DNA of 35,050 bases from Verrucomicrobiota bacterium (lineage in GTDB: Bacteria; Verrucomicrobiota; Verrucomicrobiia; Opitutales; Puniceicoccaceae), in contig JBCDMB010000029.1 of assembly GCA_038744685.1 (NCBI GenBank), forward strand, positions 1 through 35,050, in the 5' to 3' direction. How positions within the stretch are numbered: the first letter of the stretch is position 1; each line of letters begins with the position of its first letter. Shown here piece after piece: positions 16,129 to 24,889 of this stretch. The translations under genes were made by a program, and so were the position numbers. Under the pieces are notes generated by a model. That model was not told the DNA's origin, made no database searches, and saw only the letters and a list, made by a program, of their open reading frames with translations.

Positions 16129-17160
16129 CTAGGTTGCCGTCAATAGCTTCTCAGAACTGGATGGGTTTTCCGCTTGAAGGTCCAGGCCGGTCAGGCATCG
16201 GTCGAGCACACTTTCTGTGGAAATCGTGGACAAGTCTCCGCCGGGTAGTGGATCGATGGTCCAGTCGCGATGACGGTAGGGTATGGAACATCCGGGAGTG
16301 TCCGCACTGCGATTTAGAACCATCAGCACACGGAGTTCGAGCGCTACCGCCAGATGAAGAATGCCGGTATCTCCTCCAAGAACCATGCGAGAAAGAGAGA
16401 GGAGGCCTGCGGTTACTAAAAGGGAGTGGCCGGCAAATACAGGATAGGCCTTGGATCGAGCATTTTCGAGCCGGAGTCTGTCTGACGGGCCGCCGCAGAA
16501 CGCGACCTGCACTCCACGGGAACGGAGTTGATCGGCAACCGTTAGAAACCTTTCGAATGGCCAGTCCTTCCTGACGCTACTGGTGAACGGCTGAATCATT
16601 ACTGTGTGTCGATCCGGGTAGAGTCCACATTCATTGAAGAGAGCCGCCGCCTGTTGTCGGTAGCGGTTGGGAAGAACAAACCGGTTGTCAGGTGAATCTT
16701 CCCGAAGTCCACATTCTCTCAGCAGCGTCAGATTCCAATCAATTGTATGGCGGTCGAGTTTCCGAAGAACGGGGCGCGTGTAAAACCGACTTCTCGAGTC
16801 TTTGTACACCGATCCCCATCGCTCTTTGGCTCGACTAAATCGCGTGATCCAGGCAGTTTCTCCATAACCCTGAAAATCGATCACGTGGGTGAATCTCTTG
16901 CTTCGAATCAGGCTGAGAAGCGAAACAAGAACCGGGACCGCAGGCCAAAATTTCTTAACGGCAGGTCGATCAATTGCCATCACTTCATCAACGGATGCGA
17001 ACCCTTCCAGCAATGGGGCGATGGACTTGCATACAAGGAAGGTGATGTGAGCGTTGGGCCTGTTCTTTCGGACTGCGTTCACCGCTGGGAGCGTGTGAAG
17101 AACGTCGCCGATCGATTTGAACCGGATAATGAGTATCCGTTCTTGATGAGAGTCGTTCAT
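16129..17160 (-). CDS. Glycosyltransferase family 9 (heptosyltransferase-like)
   Basis: 343 residues from ATG 17160; the open frame extends 75 codons further upstream but that part overlaps the histidine kinase gene and is not protein-like. The start ERILIIRFKSIGDVLHTLPAV is the classic GT9/WaaC-WaaF beginning (IIRFKSIGDVLHTLP). The C-terminal half has VMIQPFTSSVRKDWPFERF, VAFCGGPSDR and the donor site LSLSRMVLGGDTGILHLAVAL, seen as VLGGDTGILHLA. It probably adds a heptose or related sugar to lipopolysaccharide core on the cytoplasmic face. It is the last gene of the mipA-RR-HK-GT9 operon, 25 bases after the kinase stop, which links envelope sugar transfer to this two-component system. Confidence 0.9.
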   Translation of the reverse strand: MNDSHQERILIIRFKSIGDVLHTLPAVNAVRKNRPNAHITFLVCKSIAPLLEGFASVDEVMAIDRPAVKKFWPAVPVLVSLLSLIRSKRFTHVIDFQGYGETAWITRFSRAKERWGSVYKDSRSRFYTRPVLRKLDRHTIDWNLTLLRECGLREDSPDNRFVLPNRYRQQAAALFNECGLYPDRHTVMIQPFTSSVRKDWPFERFLTVADQLRSRGVQVAFCGGPSDRLRLENARSKAYPVFAGHSLLVTAGLLSLSRMVLGGDTGILHLAVALELRVLMVLNRSADTPGCSIPYRHRDWTIDPLPGGDLSTISTESVLDRCLTGLDLQAENPSSSEKLLTAT

Positions 17161-17185
17161 CCGGAACGTGGCAGCGCAACAGATC

Positions 17186-18397
17186 CTAGAGGACAGATTC
17201 TGGATTCTTTGCTGGACGAAACCCAATCCGCACGGTGAGTCCTTCGCTGGCATCAAAAGACAGGTTCCAATCCATTCGTCGGCAGATGCGGGCGACAAGA
17301 GCGAGGCCAAGGCCGCCGCAGGGTAGGGGATGGCCGCGGTCGAGGGCGTTCTGGATCTCGGCAAGTCCATCCATTCCCCGGCCATTGTCGCGGACGGTCA
17401 GGCATTCTTCGGTAAGGGAGACTGTGATCGTATTCGCTTCAGCGTGCTGGATGGCGTTGTGTAGCAGGATTCCAGCGACAAGGATCACCATCCGAACTGC
17501 AAGAGGTTCCAGTGGATCCCATTCCTTTGCATCCGATAATGTTCCTGCAAAGCTCTCGCGGTATTCTGCGATCATGGTTTCCCATTCGTGGTCAAGGCTG
17601 GCGCCGGACAGGTGTTGCTCCTGGCGCGCGAGGGCAAGGAGGCCTTCCACGGTGTGCTCCATGCGTTGGACCGACCTTTTCAGTCGTTCGAGGCCGTCTG
17701 GGGAGAGTCCTTGTTCTTCCGCGATTTCACTGAGGCCTTTGATGATGTTGATTGGATTGCGCAGCTCATGGCTCGCTTCACGGAGAAACGCGCGTTCCCG
17801 ATCCAGTTGGCTGGTGCGTTGAACCAGATAACGCTCCAGCGCTTCGGAGAGTAAGCGGGTTTCCGCGTCCGGCAGATTTTTTGGGGGCGCCTCGGTAGGG
17901 TCATCTCTCTGGAGCCATTGCGTGAGTTCCTCAATTGGGCGAACGGAGATTCTGGCAATTAGGAGACCGATGAGAACGCCCGCCGCAGAAAGACCCAATG
18001 CACCGGCCCAGATGACTCCTGTGGCTCTCTTCTCCAACGCTTCAATTTCCGGTGTGCGCATGATGGCAACCATACGGGTGCCGTCTGATTCGGATACGAT
18101 GAGAAGGTGGAGTTCTTCGGCTGTCTCGACGTTTTCCTTGGGGTGGGAGAACTCATGGTATCCATCCTCTAACGTCGCAATCCTTTCCGCTAACGCTGTT
18201 GGAACGTCCTGTTCAGGAGTGACGATTACCAAGGGAGGTTCCGTCTCACCACTCTGTGCGTTCGCCATGACCTTCGCCAATTGCTTGCGGTAGGTCCAGT
18301 CCTCGGTCTCGTGGTAGACGAGGAAAATCAGAAATCCGAACAAGGATGCGAGCCCGATGGAAAAAAGAGCAAACGCCCAGATCAACCGCTTACGCAT
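17186..18397 (-). CDS. Sensor histidine kinase
   Basis: 403 residues from ATG 18397 (the frame is open eight codons earlier). Two membrane helices (about 7-28 and 127-149) flank a periplasmic region of about 95 residues with no recognised fold. A short HAMP-like segment (ISVRPIEELTQWL) follows. The H box is REASHELRNPINIIKG with H210 as phosphorylation site. The ATPase domain has the N box LLHNAIQHA, the G1 box DNGRGM and the G2 box GGLGLALVARI. The start overlaps the response regulator's last codons by eight bases, indicating translational coupling. With the upstream MipA gene, an envelope or cation signal is likely, but this is inference. Confidence 0.93.
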   Translation of the reverse strand: MRKRLIWAFALFSIGLASLFGFLIFLVYHETEDWTYRKQLAKVMANAQSGETEPPLVIVTPEQDVPTALAERIATLEDGYHEFSHPKENVETAEELHLLIVSESDGTRMVAIMRTPEIEALEKRATGVIWAGALGLSAAGVLIGLLIARISVRPIEELTQWLQRDDPTEAPPKNLPDAETRLLSEALERYLVQRTSQLDRERAFLREASHELRNPINIIKGLSEIAEEQGLSPDGLERLKRSVQRMEHTVEGLLALARQEQHLSGASLDHEWETMIAEYRESFAGTLSDAKEWDPLEPLAVRMVILVAGILLHNAIQHAEANTITVSLTEECLTVRDNGRGMDGLAEIQNALDRGHPLPCGGLGLALVARICRRMDWNLSFDASEGLTVRIGFRPAKNPESVL

Positions 18398-19067
18398 GGC
18401 GTGCTTGGACGGCGTGACCATAGCCGCGGATAGTGTGGATTAACGGATGGGAGAATGGTTTATCCACCTTTTGCCTGAGTTGATAGATGTGTGTGCGGAT
18501 CGTCTCATCCTCGACGAAGGTCTCGTGCCATACCCTCCTGGCCAGTTCTTCTTTGTTGATCGCTTCGGGGCTCATGGCGCAGAGGGTTGCGAGCAGGTCA
18601 AACTCGAGTCGGCTCAGATCGAGTGGCTTACCGTCGCGCTTGGCCGAACGGACGTCGAGGTCGAGGAGAAGGTCAGCCACCTCGATCTGTCGAGTGGTGA
18701 TGCCCTGACTGCGTCGGACTAAAGCTTGCAGCCGGGCATGTAGCTCCGCCAACGCGAAGGGTTTGACGAGATAATCATCCGCCCCTGTGCTTAATCCCTC
18801 GACCTTGTCTTCGATGGTATCCCGGGCGGTTAGCATGATGATGGGAAGATCGGCCTTGGCATCCTTGCGCAACTTTTGACAGAGCTCCAATCCGGAGATG
18901 CCCGGAAGCCCGATATCAAGGATGATCGCGTCCGGAGTCGAAGTGGTGGCTAGATGCAAACCGCTCAGTCCATCATAGGCGTGGTCCGATTCCACCCCAC
19001 GGGCAGACAGGTACTCTGCAATGGTCGTGGAAAGATCCACATCATCCTCGATCAATAGCACCTGCAT
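18390..19067 (-). CDS. OmpR/PhoB-family response regulator
   Basis: 225 residues from ATG 19067 (a TTG codon directly before it is in frame). The receiver domain has the acidic pair D8/D9 in LLIEDDVD, phospho-acceptor D51 in AIILDIGLPG, T80 in MLTARD and K102 in YLVKPFA. The C-terminal winged helix (about 125-222) reads LDLSRLEFDLLATL, then RRVWHETFVEDETIRTHIYQLRQKVD (blocks RRVWHETF, RTHIYQLRQKVD) and IHTIRGYGHAV. It starts nine bases after the MipA stop and overlaps the kinase gene. A direct repeat with an 11-bp period upstream of mipA matches how this family binds DNA, so it probably controls its own operon. Confidence 0.95.
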   Translation of the reverse strand: MQVLLIEDDVDLSTTIAEYLSARGVESDHAYDGLSGLHLATTSTPDAIILDIGLPGISGLELCQKLRKDAKADLPIIMLTARDTIEDKVEGLSTGADDYLVKPFALAELHARLQALVRRSQGITTRQIEVADLLLDLDVRSAKRDGKPLDLSRLEFDLLATLCAMSPEAINKEELARRVWHETFVEDETIRTHIYQLRQKVDKPFSHPLIHTIRGYGHAVQARHA

Positions 19068-19076
19068 CAATTGACC

Positions 19077-19877
19077 CTACCAACGGATGAAGACTCCAGC
19101 AACACTTGCTGCGGTCAAATCACTCATCACCAAAGGACTGTCTGCTGCTTCGCCCAAATACTGCTCCAGCTGAATCAAGGTGAAAAAGCTGAAATGTTCG
19201 GTGAAGTCGTATTGGAATTGAACTACGTATTCGATGTTCTTGATTCCGGCCTTGGGATTGTATTCGGGCAGACCCGTCCGCTCCGACTCTTGGGCGGTGA
19301 TATTGAATTCGGTCTCCATATGGGTTTTGTCCCCTCCCGTGAGACCAAGGCGCTGGCGGAAAGCGACCCGGTCGGTGATTTGCCAGTCGTAGCCAGCACC
19401 GGTAAACCAGACGAGGCCTTTTCCCCTGCCCAGAATATCGGGTTGAAGGGAGCCGTAGACGTAAAAACTGTCCCATTTGTAAGAGAGTTGAAAGTTCCCG
19501 TCGAGCGTATCATCGATTTCGTCAAGACCTTCGAAGTCCGCGCTCTCACCATCTCCTCCTGCCTCGTATTCAATCGCGACGAAAAAGTTGAAGTCCTCCG
19601 TGATGTCGAATGATCCGGAAACCCCGATCGGATAGACCGCGTATCGGTTGTTCCACTTGTCTTTCACTGAGAAACGCAAGAACGGAAAAATTTCACCTTC
19701 GGTTTCATCTGATCCCGGGTAAGTGGGTTCGATCCCCCACCCAAGGAATCCGTCGATCCACCACGGCTTCTCCTCATAGTCCTGCCGATACCAAGGGCCG
19801 AACGGGTTGCGATTTGTATCCGCAAACAGGGTCGTTGCGCACAGCAAGAACAAGAGGATAGATAGATTTCGTTTCAT
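19077..19877 (-). CDS. MipA/OmpV family outer membrane protein
   Basis: 266 residues with signal peptide (SILLFLLCATTLFA). The mature protein alternates polar and aromatic residues as in a beta barrel. It has the family hallmarks GIEPTYPGSDETEGEIFPFLRF (short form: EPTYPGSDE, FPFLRF) near the N-terminus and YLGEAADSPLV near the end, and it ends in FIRW with a C-terminal aromatic typical of BAM-assembled barrels. MipA is a scaffold for murein enzymes in E. coli; OmpV-like relatives vary, so the exact role is unknown. It is the first gene of a four-gene operon with a two-component system, which suggests the regulator adjusts this protein's level. Confidence 0.85.
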   Translation of the reverse strand: MKRNLSILLFLLCATTLFADTNRNPFGPWYRQDYEEKPWWIDGFLGWGIEPTYPGSDETEGEIFPFLRFSVKDKWNNRYAVYPIGVSGSFDITEDFNFFVAIEYEAGGDGESADFEGLDEIDDTLDGNFQLSYKWDSFYVYGSLQPDILGRGKGLVWFTGAGYDWQITDRVAFRQRLGLTGGDKTHMETEFNITAQESERTGLPEYNPKAGIKNIEYVVQFQYDFTEHFSFFTLIQLEQYLGEAADSPLVMSDLTAASVAGVFIRW

Positions 19878-19922
19878 AGATTGCCGCTTGTGAGTAGGAG
19901 ATGAGGAGTCTGCCAGAAGGCA

Positions 19923-19940
19923 CGTGAAGAAAGCGTGAAG
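19923..19940 (-). promoter_or_regulatory. OmpR-type direct-repeat binding site upstream of mipA
   Basis: CGTGAAG-AAAG-CGTGAAG on the plus strand: two identical seven-base copies with four bases between, an 11-bp period. OmpR/PhoB-family dimers bind this arrangement head to tail. It lies 46 bases upstream of the mipA start, a suitable place for activation. Confidence 0.55.
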
Positions 19941-20186
19941 TCCGCGTCATGGTTTCATAAAGAGTGAGGATTCCTCTTAGGGAAGCGCAGGGCGCGCGGA
20001 GTCTCGTTTTCATCTCTGGGAGGTCCTCGTTTGTTCTGGTGGAGAATGTTCTTGGAACGTTGGAATCACCACGAAGAGCACCGAGTGTCACGAAGCTATT
20101 AGTGGCTTGGCTCTCTTTCGTTCTTTTCTCGAACGATTTTTTGAACCTCGGTCTCTTGGGTCTTTACTCAACCGAGGTTTTGAGGA
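19941..20186. other. Intergenic region with a CACGAAG repeat
   Basis: Apart from the direct repeat above, this gap between divergent genes contains ACCACGAAGAGCACCGAG...CACGAAG at 20068-20095. It is a degenerate tandem motif similar in style to the ends of the GxxExxY unit (CAGAG...CACGAAG). No gene seen. Confidence 0.3.
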
Positions 20187-20201
20187 GTGTCCTTGCAGCC
20201 A

Positions 20202-21149
20202 ATGACTGAATCCGGCCAATCACTACGAAGAATCACCCGTTCGCTCATCCAATTTCTGATTTCGTGGAAAGGATTGATCCTCGCTGCGGTGGTTTTGTTC
20301 CTCGCCTACAGTATTCTGAATACCCGGCTCGGTGTTCACCTTGTGCTGGATGTTTTCACTGAGCTTGGGGAGGAGGAGGAAGTGATCCGCCCTGCTTCCC
20401 AAGGGCCGCTAAAGATCTCAGCCGTTCTAACGCCGGTCGAGACGATTCCCCTCCCAGAAGGAATCGAACAACCTTCCGGCATCAAACATCGAAACAGAAA
20501 GGTTTATATTTCGACTGATCAGGTGGAACTCTTTGTGTTGGGGGTCGACTTTAAGGAAACCAAGAGTTCTACGGTATTACGAAAGGGACCCCTTCTGTTT
20601 AAACAGGGGATCCTGGAGGGAATTGAGGTTCAGGAGGGTCGTCTGATTGGGGTCGGCGAGCTGGGAGAAATTCCTGTTTGGGTCAAGGATAGCTATGGAG
20701 GGTGGCTGGAGGTTGCGCCCCTTTCGGTGTCTCATCCGGTAAAAGCTCTTGAGTTCACCGGGATTGCTCAAACGCCGGATGGACTTGTTGCAACCGTTGA
20801 GGGCTCTCTGGAGTTGCTCGCTTTGAAAACGGCCACTCCGATCCAACTCTCTTTTGGCTCTTTTGTGAAGGAGGACGGGGATTTACTCGGACTCGCGTTT
20901 TCCGGTATCGCCTACCATGACGGAGCTTACTTCCTCCTGACTGAGCAATACACCTCGGTTTTGGTTTTCGGTGCAAAGAGCGCCGCCCTTCAGTATGTGT
21001 TCGAGGTTGAGCCCTCTGCCGCGGCGGATCTTTCCTATTACGACGGGAAGATCTACGTCGTGATCGATCATAATTACAACGAGCCTCGGCCCGATGTTCA
21101 GGTTTATGATATTGAAGCTGCGATGGCTGAATTGGATTCTGAATCGTAG
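20202..21149 (+). CDS. YjiK-like (SdiA-regulated domain) membrane-anchored protein
   Basis: 315 residues from ATG 20202. A GTG at 20187 and a TTG at 20193 are in frame; GAGGAG at 20182-20187 is best spaced for the TTG, so the start is uncertain. One membrane helix (GLILAAVVLFLAYSIL) near residue 30 is followed by a periplasmic beta-propeller-like domain of the SdiA-regulated/YjiK family. Its blocks are LPEGIEQPSGIKHRNRKVYISTD (short: EQPSGIKH, KVYISTD), LEGIEVQEGRLIGVGE, FSGIAYHDGAYFLLTEQ and LSYYDGKIYVVIDHN. These propellers resemble those that follow and display bound ligands, but no activity is known. It is divergent from the mipA operon. Confidence 0.75.
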   Translation: MTESGQSLRRITRSLIQFLISWKGLILAAVVLFLAYSILNTRLGVHLVLDVFTELGEEEEVIRPASQGPLKISAVLTPVETIPLPEGIEQPSGIKHRNRKVYISTDQVELFVLGVDFKETKSSTVLRKGPLLFKQGILEGIEVQEGRLIGVGELGEIPVWVKDSYGGWLEVAPLSVSHPVKALEFTGIAQTPDGLVATVEGSLELLALKTATPIQLSFGSFVKEDGDLLGLAFSGIAYHDGAYFLLTEQYTSVLVFGAKSAALQYVFEVEPSAAADLSYYDGKIYVVIDHNYNEPRPDVQVYDIEAAMAELDSES

Positions 21150-21954
21150 CGGATTCATTCGTCATCTCATTGGTTTGGAAGTAGCGGGTGCAAGGCTAGT
21201 TGACTCGATGATTGCGCTCCCTCGAGCGAGCCACCATCTGGGTTTTTCCTTTTTCTGGTGAACACTTGGTAGATGGGTTCCTGAACCCGATACAGATCAG
21301 TGTAGAAGATGGCACAGGCACCTAGCCGGAACCAAACGTGTGGATCGTCCATGCGAGCAACAGGGCAAAACTAGGTAGCAGTGACTAGGCTGGTTAGTTC
21401 TGCGGTCGCACCAATCAGACGTCCAAGGAAAGGATGATCACCATACAAACGCTCAGAAATGGAGAAGGTGCGCATTACGGTTGGTCGAGATCACGAGGCC
21501 TACTTAACCCACTGAACGATCCCATAGAATCTTAGAGTCAACCGGCAGGCTGAGCCTTTTCGATGTTGCAGCCATTCGGCCTTCGCTGTAGGGGTCTCTC
21601 CAGATGGTTTGCTTGATTCTTACGGCTCTGGAAGACCTGTCAGGACTCGATTGCCTATGCGGCTTCAAAGTATGTGGTTGCCACGGCTCGAAGATGCAGA
21701 GTTACACCCATTTGAAATGGTGAGGTGCTGTCGGTTTCTCCCATGAGCATGGAACTCAAACGCATCCCATTTGACCTCTTCGCCACTGTCCCGCGTCCAC
21801 TAAGGTCCCTTCAAAGAGTAGCTTCACACGGTTCCGTCGGTGTAGGCGTTTCGATTTTCACGCTCAATCCTGTTGAAGTGGGCTTCCGACGGTTTGAACG
21901 CTTCCTCTCTTTCCGAATTCACTGCGTGAATCCATCCACATCCAGTCCAATCAC
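21150..21954. other. Gene-poor 805-bp region upstream of cassette copy 2
   Basis: No intact gene recognised. On the minus strand one frame from 21535 to 21167 gives protein-like pieces broken by TAG 21502-21500, TGA 21493-21491 and TAG 21373-21371. They read FSISERLYGDHPFLGRLIG, TAELTSLVTAT and DDPHVWFRLGACAIFYTD followed by LYRVQEPIYQVFTRKRK. This could be a decayed gene, but no family is evident. A perfect ATTCAC-TGC-GTGAAT palindrome lies at 21917-21931, 24 bases before the A2 start, and may be an operator. The 77-codon frame at 21725-21958 overlapping A2 is probably not real. Confidence 0.25.
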
Positions 21955-24069
21955 ATGAATAAACACGTTTTGCTCACCTTTGCCGCAGCCATCTTCCTAG
22001 TGACTGCACAAGCTCAAGACCAAGTGCCCACTACCATTCCCTACCAGGGTCTCATTGAGGTCGATGGCGAGCCCTTCACCGGCACCGGCCGGTTTTATTT
22101 CATGCTGGTTTCCAAAAATCCTCTGACCAACACCCCCAAGACTGCCTCTGCCACCGTGACCAGTCGGGTGGATGGCGAGATCGATAGAATCATCCTAAAC
22201 TCAAGAGGATCAGGTTACACATCCGTTCCTACAGTCACCATTAGTGGCGGCGGTGGTTTCGGGGCAGCCGCGAGTGCATTCATCTCAAGCAGAGGACTAG
22301 TCACAGCTATCACAATCACGGATTCGGGAACAGGCTATACATCCTCTCCCACCGCTACGATCACAGCTCCCCAACCAGCGGAGAAAGCGCTTTGGACTAA
22401 CGAAACCGACTCCCCATCATCACTCTCACGCCCGAGCCAGTTCGAATCAATCCCGGTCGTCGCAGGGAATTACTCTCTGCGGCTGGGTGATCCGGACATC
22501 ATGCCGGGTATCTCCGGAAGCAACGTCTTCCAGCCCGATGTCTTCCTCAGGATCTGGTTCGATGACGGTAGCAATGGCATCCAACAGCTGAGTCCAGATC
22601 AGCCCCTCGGTTCGACGCCTTTCTCCCTAACTGCTCAAACCGTCATTGCCCCGGATTCTTCCGCGACGGGATTCCGTTCCACTGCCATGGGCTCTAGAAC
22701 AACTGCCAGCGGCTTTTACTCTACCGCAATGGGCGATAGCACGACTGCCAGCGGCTTTTTTTCTACCGCAATGGGCCAATTAACGACTGCCAGTGGCGGC
22801 GTTGCTACCGCCATGGGTGAACGCACGACGGCAAGCGGCGTCCGCTCTACCGCCATGGGCAACGGGACGACTGCCAGCGGCGACGAATCTACCGCCATGG
22901 GCAACAGCACGACTGCCAGCGGAAAGAATTCTACCGCCATGGGCAACGGGACGACTGCCAGCGGCTTAAACTCTACCGCTATCGGCTTTTTAACGACTGC
23001 GAGCGGCGATAGCGCCACCGCAATGGGCTTTTTCACTACTGCCAGCGCGAACAGCGCTACCGCCATGGGCCGGAACACGACTGCCAGCGGCTTAGACTCT
23101 ACCGCCATGGGCTTTTTAACGACTGCGAGCGGCGATTTCTCTACCGCCATGGGTGCCGATACGATAGCTCCGTCCTTCAGTGAGACCACGGTTGGGTCCT
23201 ACAATACGATATACACGCCAGTATCCAACCTCTTAAGCAATCCCATTGATCGCCTCTTCGTCATCGGCAACGGCACCTCTAATGGTAACCGCTCCGACGC
23301 TCTGATTGTCGAGAAAAGTGGTCAAGCCTTCTTCAAAGCGGATCCCGGGGCAATCGATGGGAGCTTAACCACCGACTATGCGGCTGTGATTGAGAACACC
23401 GACGCCACTGAGGGTGGTGACGCGCTCGCTCTGAAAGTTCAGACGGTTAACCCCACCAGTGCCTCCAATTTCCTCGCCTTCTTTGACGGAGACGACACCG
23501 TTTTGGGCGAAATTGACGGCAACGGGAGTGGTGGCGTCAGATTTCAATCCACTGGGGCCGACTACGCGGAATACCTCCCGGCTCTCGATCCGGATGAAGA
23601 ATTGGAGGCCGGAGACCTGGTGGCCGTCCGCTCTGGCAAGATCACTCGGGACACCACCTCATTTGATCAACTGATGGTCATTTCGACCAATCCTATCGTG
23701 GTCGGAAACCAGCCAGCGGACTCCACGGGCTTCCATAAGGTTGCCTTCATCGGCCAAGTGCCGGTGAAGGTCAGTGGTCCCGTCCGTTCCGGAGACTACC
23801 TTCTCGCCTCTGGGCAGAACGATGGTACGGCGGTCGCCAAGCCCGCCGCAGAAATCCGCGCCAGCGACCGCAGCCGGATCATTGGCCGCGCCTGGGACAG
23901 CAGTGATGCCGCGGGCGAAAAACTCATCAACGCTGCCGTCGGCCTGGATCTTGGCGTAGCCCTCGTTTCCGAGATCAAAAGCCTCAACGAAGAGGTGGAG
24001 CAACTTCGCTCCCAACAGAGTCGTTTCAACGAGCGGCTTCAAAAGCTTGAAGGCCCTGGAAATGAGTGA
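21955..24069 (+). CDS. Large secreted surface protein A2, paralogue of A1
   Basis: 704 residues with the same domain order as A1: signal peptide (ending AQAQD), N-terminal beta domain with two GSGYTS repeats, thirteen 14-residue head repeats (235-416), a GADYAEYLPALDPDEELEAGD-type C-terminal domain (short: GADYAEYLPALD) and a coiled coil. Compared with A1, the N-terminal and C-terminal domains are nearly the same, while the head units differ in almost every variable position. A2 units are more regular (TTASGxxSTAMG). The coiled coil is five residues longer (SLNEEVEQLRSQQSRF), while A2 lacks the short Ser/Gly tail of A1. The signal peptide and upstream DNA also differ, so expression of the two may be separate. 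Gene B2 follows after 95 bases. Confidence 0.85.
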   Translation: MNKHVLLTFAAAIFLVTAQAQDQVPTTIPYQGLIEVDGEPFTGTGRFYFMLVSKNPLTNTPKTASATVTSRVDGEIDRIILNSRGSGYTSVPTVTISGGGGFGAAASAFISSRGLVTAITITDSGTGYTSSPTATITAPQPAEKALWTNETDSPSSLSRPSQFESIPVVAGNYSLRLGDPDIMPGISGSNVFQPDVFLRIWFDDGSNGIQQLSPDQPLGSTPFSLTAQTVIAPDSSATGFRSTAMGSRTTASGFYSTAMGDSTTASGFFSTAMGQLTTASGGVATAMGERTTASGVRSTAMGNGTTASGDESTAMGNSTTASGKNSTAMGNGTTASGLNSTAIGFLTTASGDSATAMGFFTTASANSATAMGRNTTASGLDSTAMGFLTTASGDFSTAMGADTIAPSFSETTVGSYNTIYTPVSNLLSNPIDRLFVIGNGTSNGNRSDALIVEKSGQAFFKADPGAIDGSLTTDYAAVIENTDATEGGDALALKVQTVNPTSASNFLAFFDGDDTVLGEIDGNGSGGVRFQSTGADYAEYLPALDPDEELEAGDLVAVRSGKITRDTTSFDQLMVISTNPIVVGNQPADSTGFHKVAFIGQVPVKVSGPVRSGDYLLASGQNDGTAVAKPAAEIRASDRSRIIGRAWDSSDAAGEKLINAAVGLDLGVALVSEIKSLNEEVEQLRSQQSRFNERLQKLEGPGNE
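22657..23202 (+). repeat. Thirteen 42-bp in-frame repeats in A2
   Basis: The same number and length of units as in A1 (546 bp), but with different variable residues. Two GFLTTASG units (8-9 and 11-12) and two NGTTASG units suggest internal duplication. The unit pattern is TTASGxxSTAMGxx; the last unit (TIAPSFSETTVGSY) is degenerate in both arrays. Confidence 0.9.
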
Positions 24070-24164
24070 AGCAAAGCAACGAAATCATGAGATAAGGAGA
24101 ACTTGATGCCACATCTCTTCGGGCAACATTCTCCACCTGAATCGCATTAGACTTGGTATTCATT

Positions 24165-24794
24165 ATGAAAACTTTTCTCGCTCTCTTTCTTGCTGTTTCG
24201 AGTGTCTCTGCTCAGCAGAGCAGCACCAATTACTCCATTCCAATCTCCAGCATTGATGGTGGAAACGGCACGTCTTCTTCCAGCAACTACACGATCGTTA
24301 CTAGCTCCATTGGGGGGATTTTTGGACGGGGAAGCTCAACGAGCTACTCGGTGAGGAGCGGTTATGTCGAGCAGTTCTCATCGTTAGCCGACTTCATGCA
24401 GGGCATTGACCTGCGGGACTACAACAGCTGGAGTACGCAATTCCCAGGCACGGATCTCACCGACCGTCAGGGTGATGCTGACGGCGACCGCGTCAGCAAT
24501 GAAGATGAATTCATTGCGCTGACTGACCCCACTGATCCCCAATCCTTTCCATTCCTGGAGATTTTGTCCGTAGATCTGATCAGTAACACAGTTGAGCTTC
24601 GCTTCTCGCCCTACGAGACGGACACTACCTTACGAACTTATCTACTCCTCAGTCAGGAAGGCCTCACTGGAAGCTTCTTGCCGGTTCCCGGTGTTGTCCC
24701 AGTCGCATCCGGCGACAATGGCACTTTCACAGATTCCCGGACGGCCCCGGAACGACTGTTCTACCGGCTACGGATTTCCATCCCGAGTCAGTAG
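24165..24794 (+). CDS. Secreted partner protein B2, near-identical paralogue of B1
   Basis: 209 residues from ATG 24165 (TTG at 24153 is in frame but gives an unlikely signal peptide). Same layout as B1: signal peptide, three SSxNY-type motifs, the DADGDRVSNEDEF calcium-like loop and a C-terminal beta domain. It differs from B1 at four residues in the signal peptide and six in the mature chain: D/N in RDY[D/N]S, K/Q in TDP[K/Q]S, N/S in LI[N/S]NT, A/T in TD[A/T]TL, D/N in GD[D/N]GT, and the last residue E/Q. Most DNA differences are silent. Such conservation next to a diverged head fits either strong constraint or recent gene conversion. Confidence 0.8.
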   Translation: MKTFLALFLAVSSVSAQQSSTNYSIPISSIDGGNGTSSSSNYTIVTSSIGGIFGRGSSTSYSVRSGYVEQFSSLADFMQGIDLRDYNSWSTQFPGTDLTDRQGDADGDRVSNEDEFIALTDPTDPQSFPFLEILSVDLISNTVELRFSPYETDTTLRTYLLLSQEGLTGSFLPVPGVVPVASGDNGTFTDSRTAPERLFYRLRISIPSQ

Positions 24795-24889
24795 CAGGGA
24801 GTTTCCAAAAGCCTTCCGACAGGCAGAAACAGAGACGACTTCAGGCCTCAGTGCAGCGTTCTCTGGATGAGTTGACTTGTGACTCATTC

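Noticed and set aside
17161-17385. Possible 75-residue N-terminal extension of the GT9 protein
   Set aside because: It overlaps the histidine kinase ATPase domain in another frame. The GT9 family start (ILIIRFKSIGD) begins right after ATG 17160.
21361-21954. Group II intron or its RNA domain V upstream of A2
   Set aside because: A few segments (GTGCGACC) recalled intron ends, but no domain V hairpin and no reverse transcriptase were found.
21725-21958. 77-codon frame overlapping the A2 start
   Set aside because: It has no signal, motif or ribosome-binding site and ends inside the A2 start codon region; likely chance.
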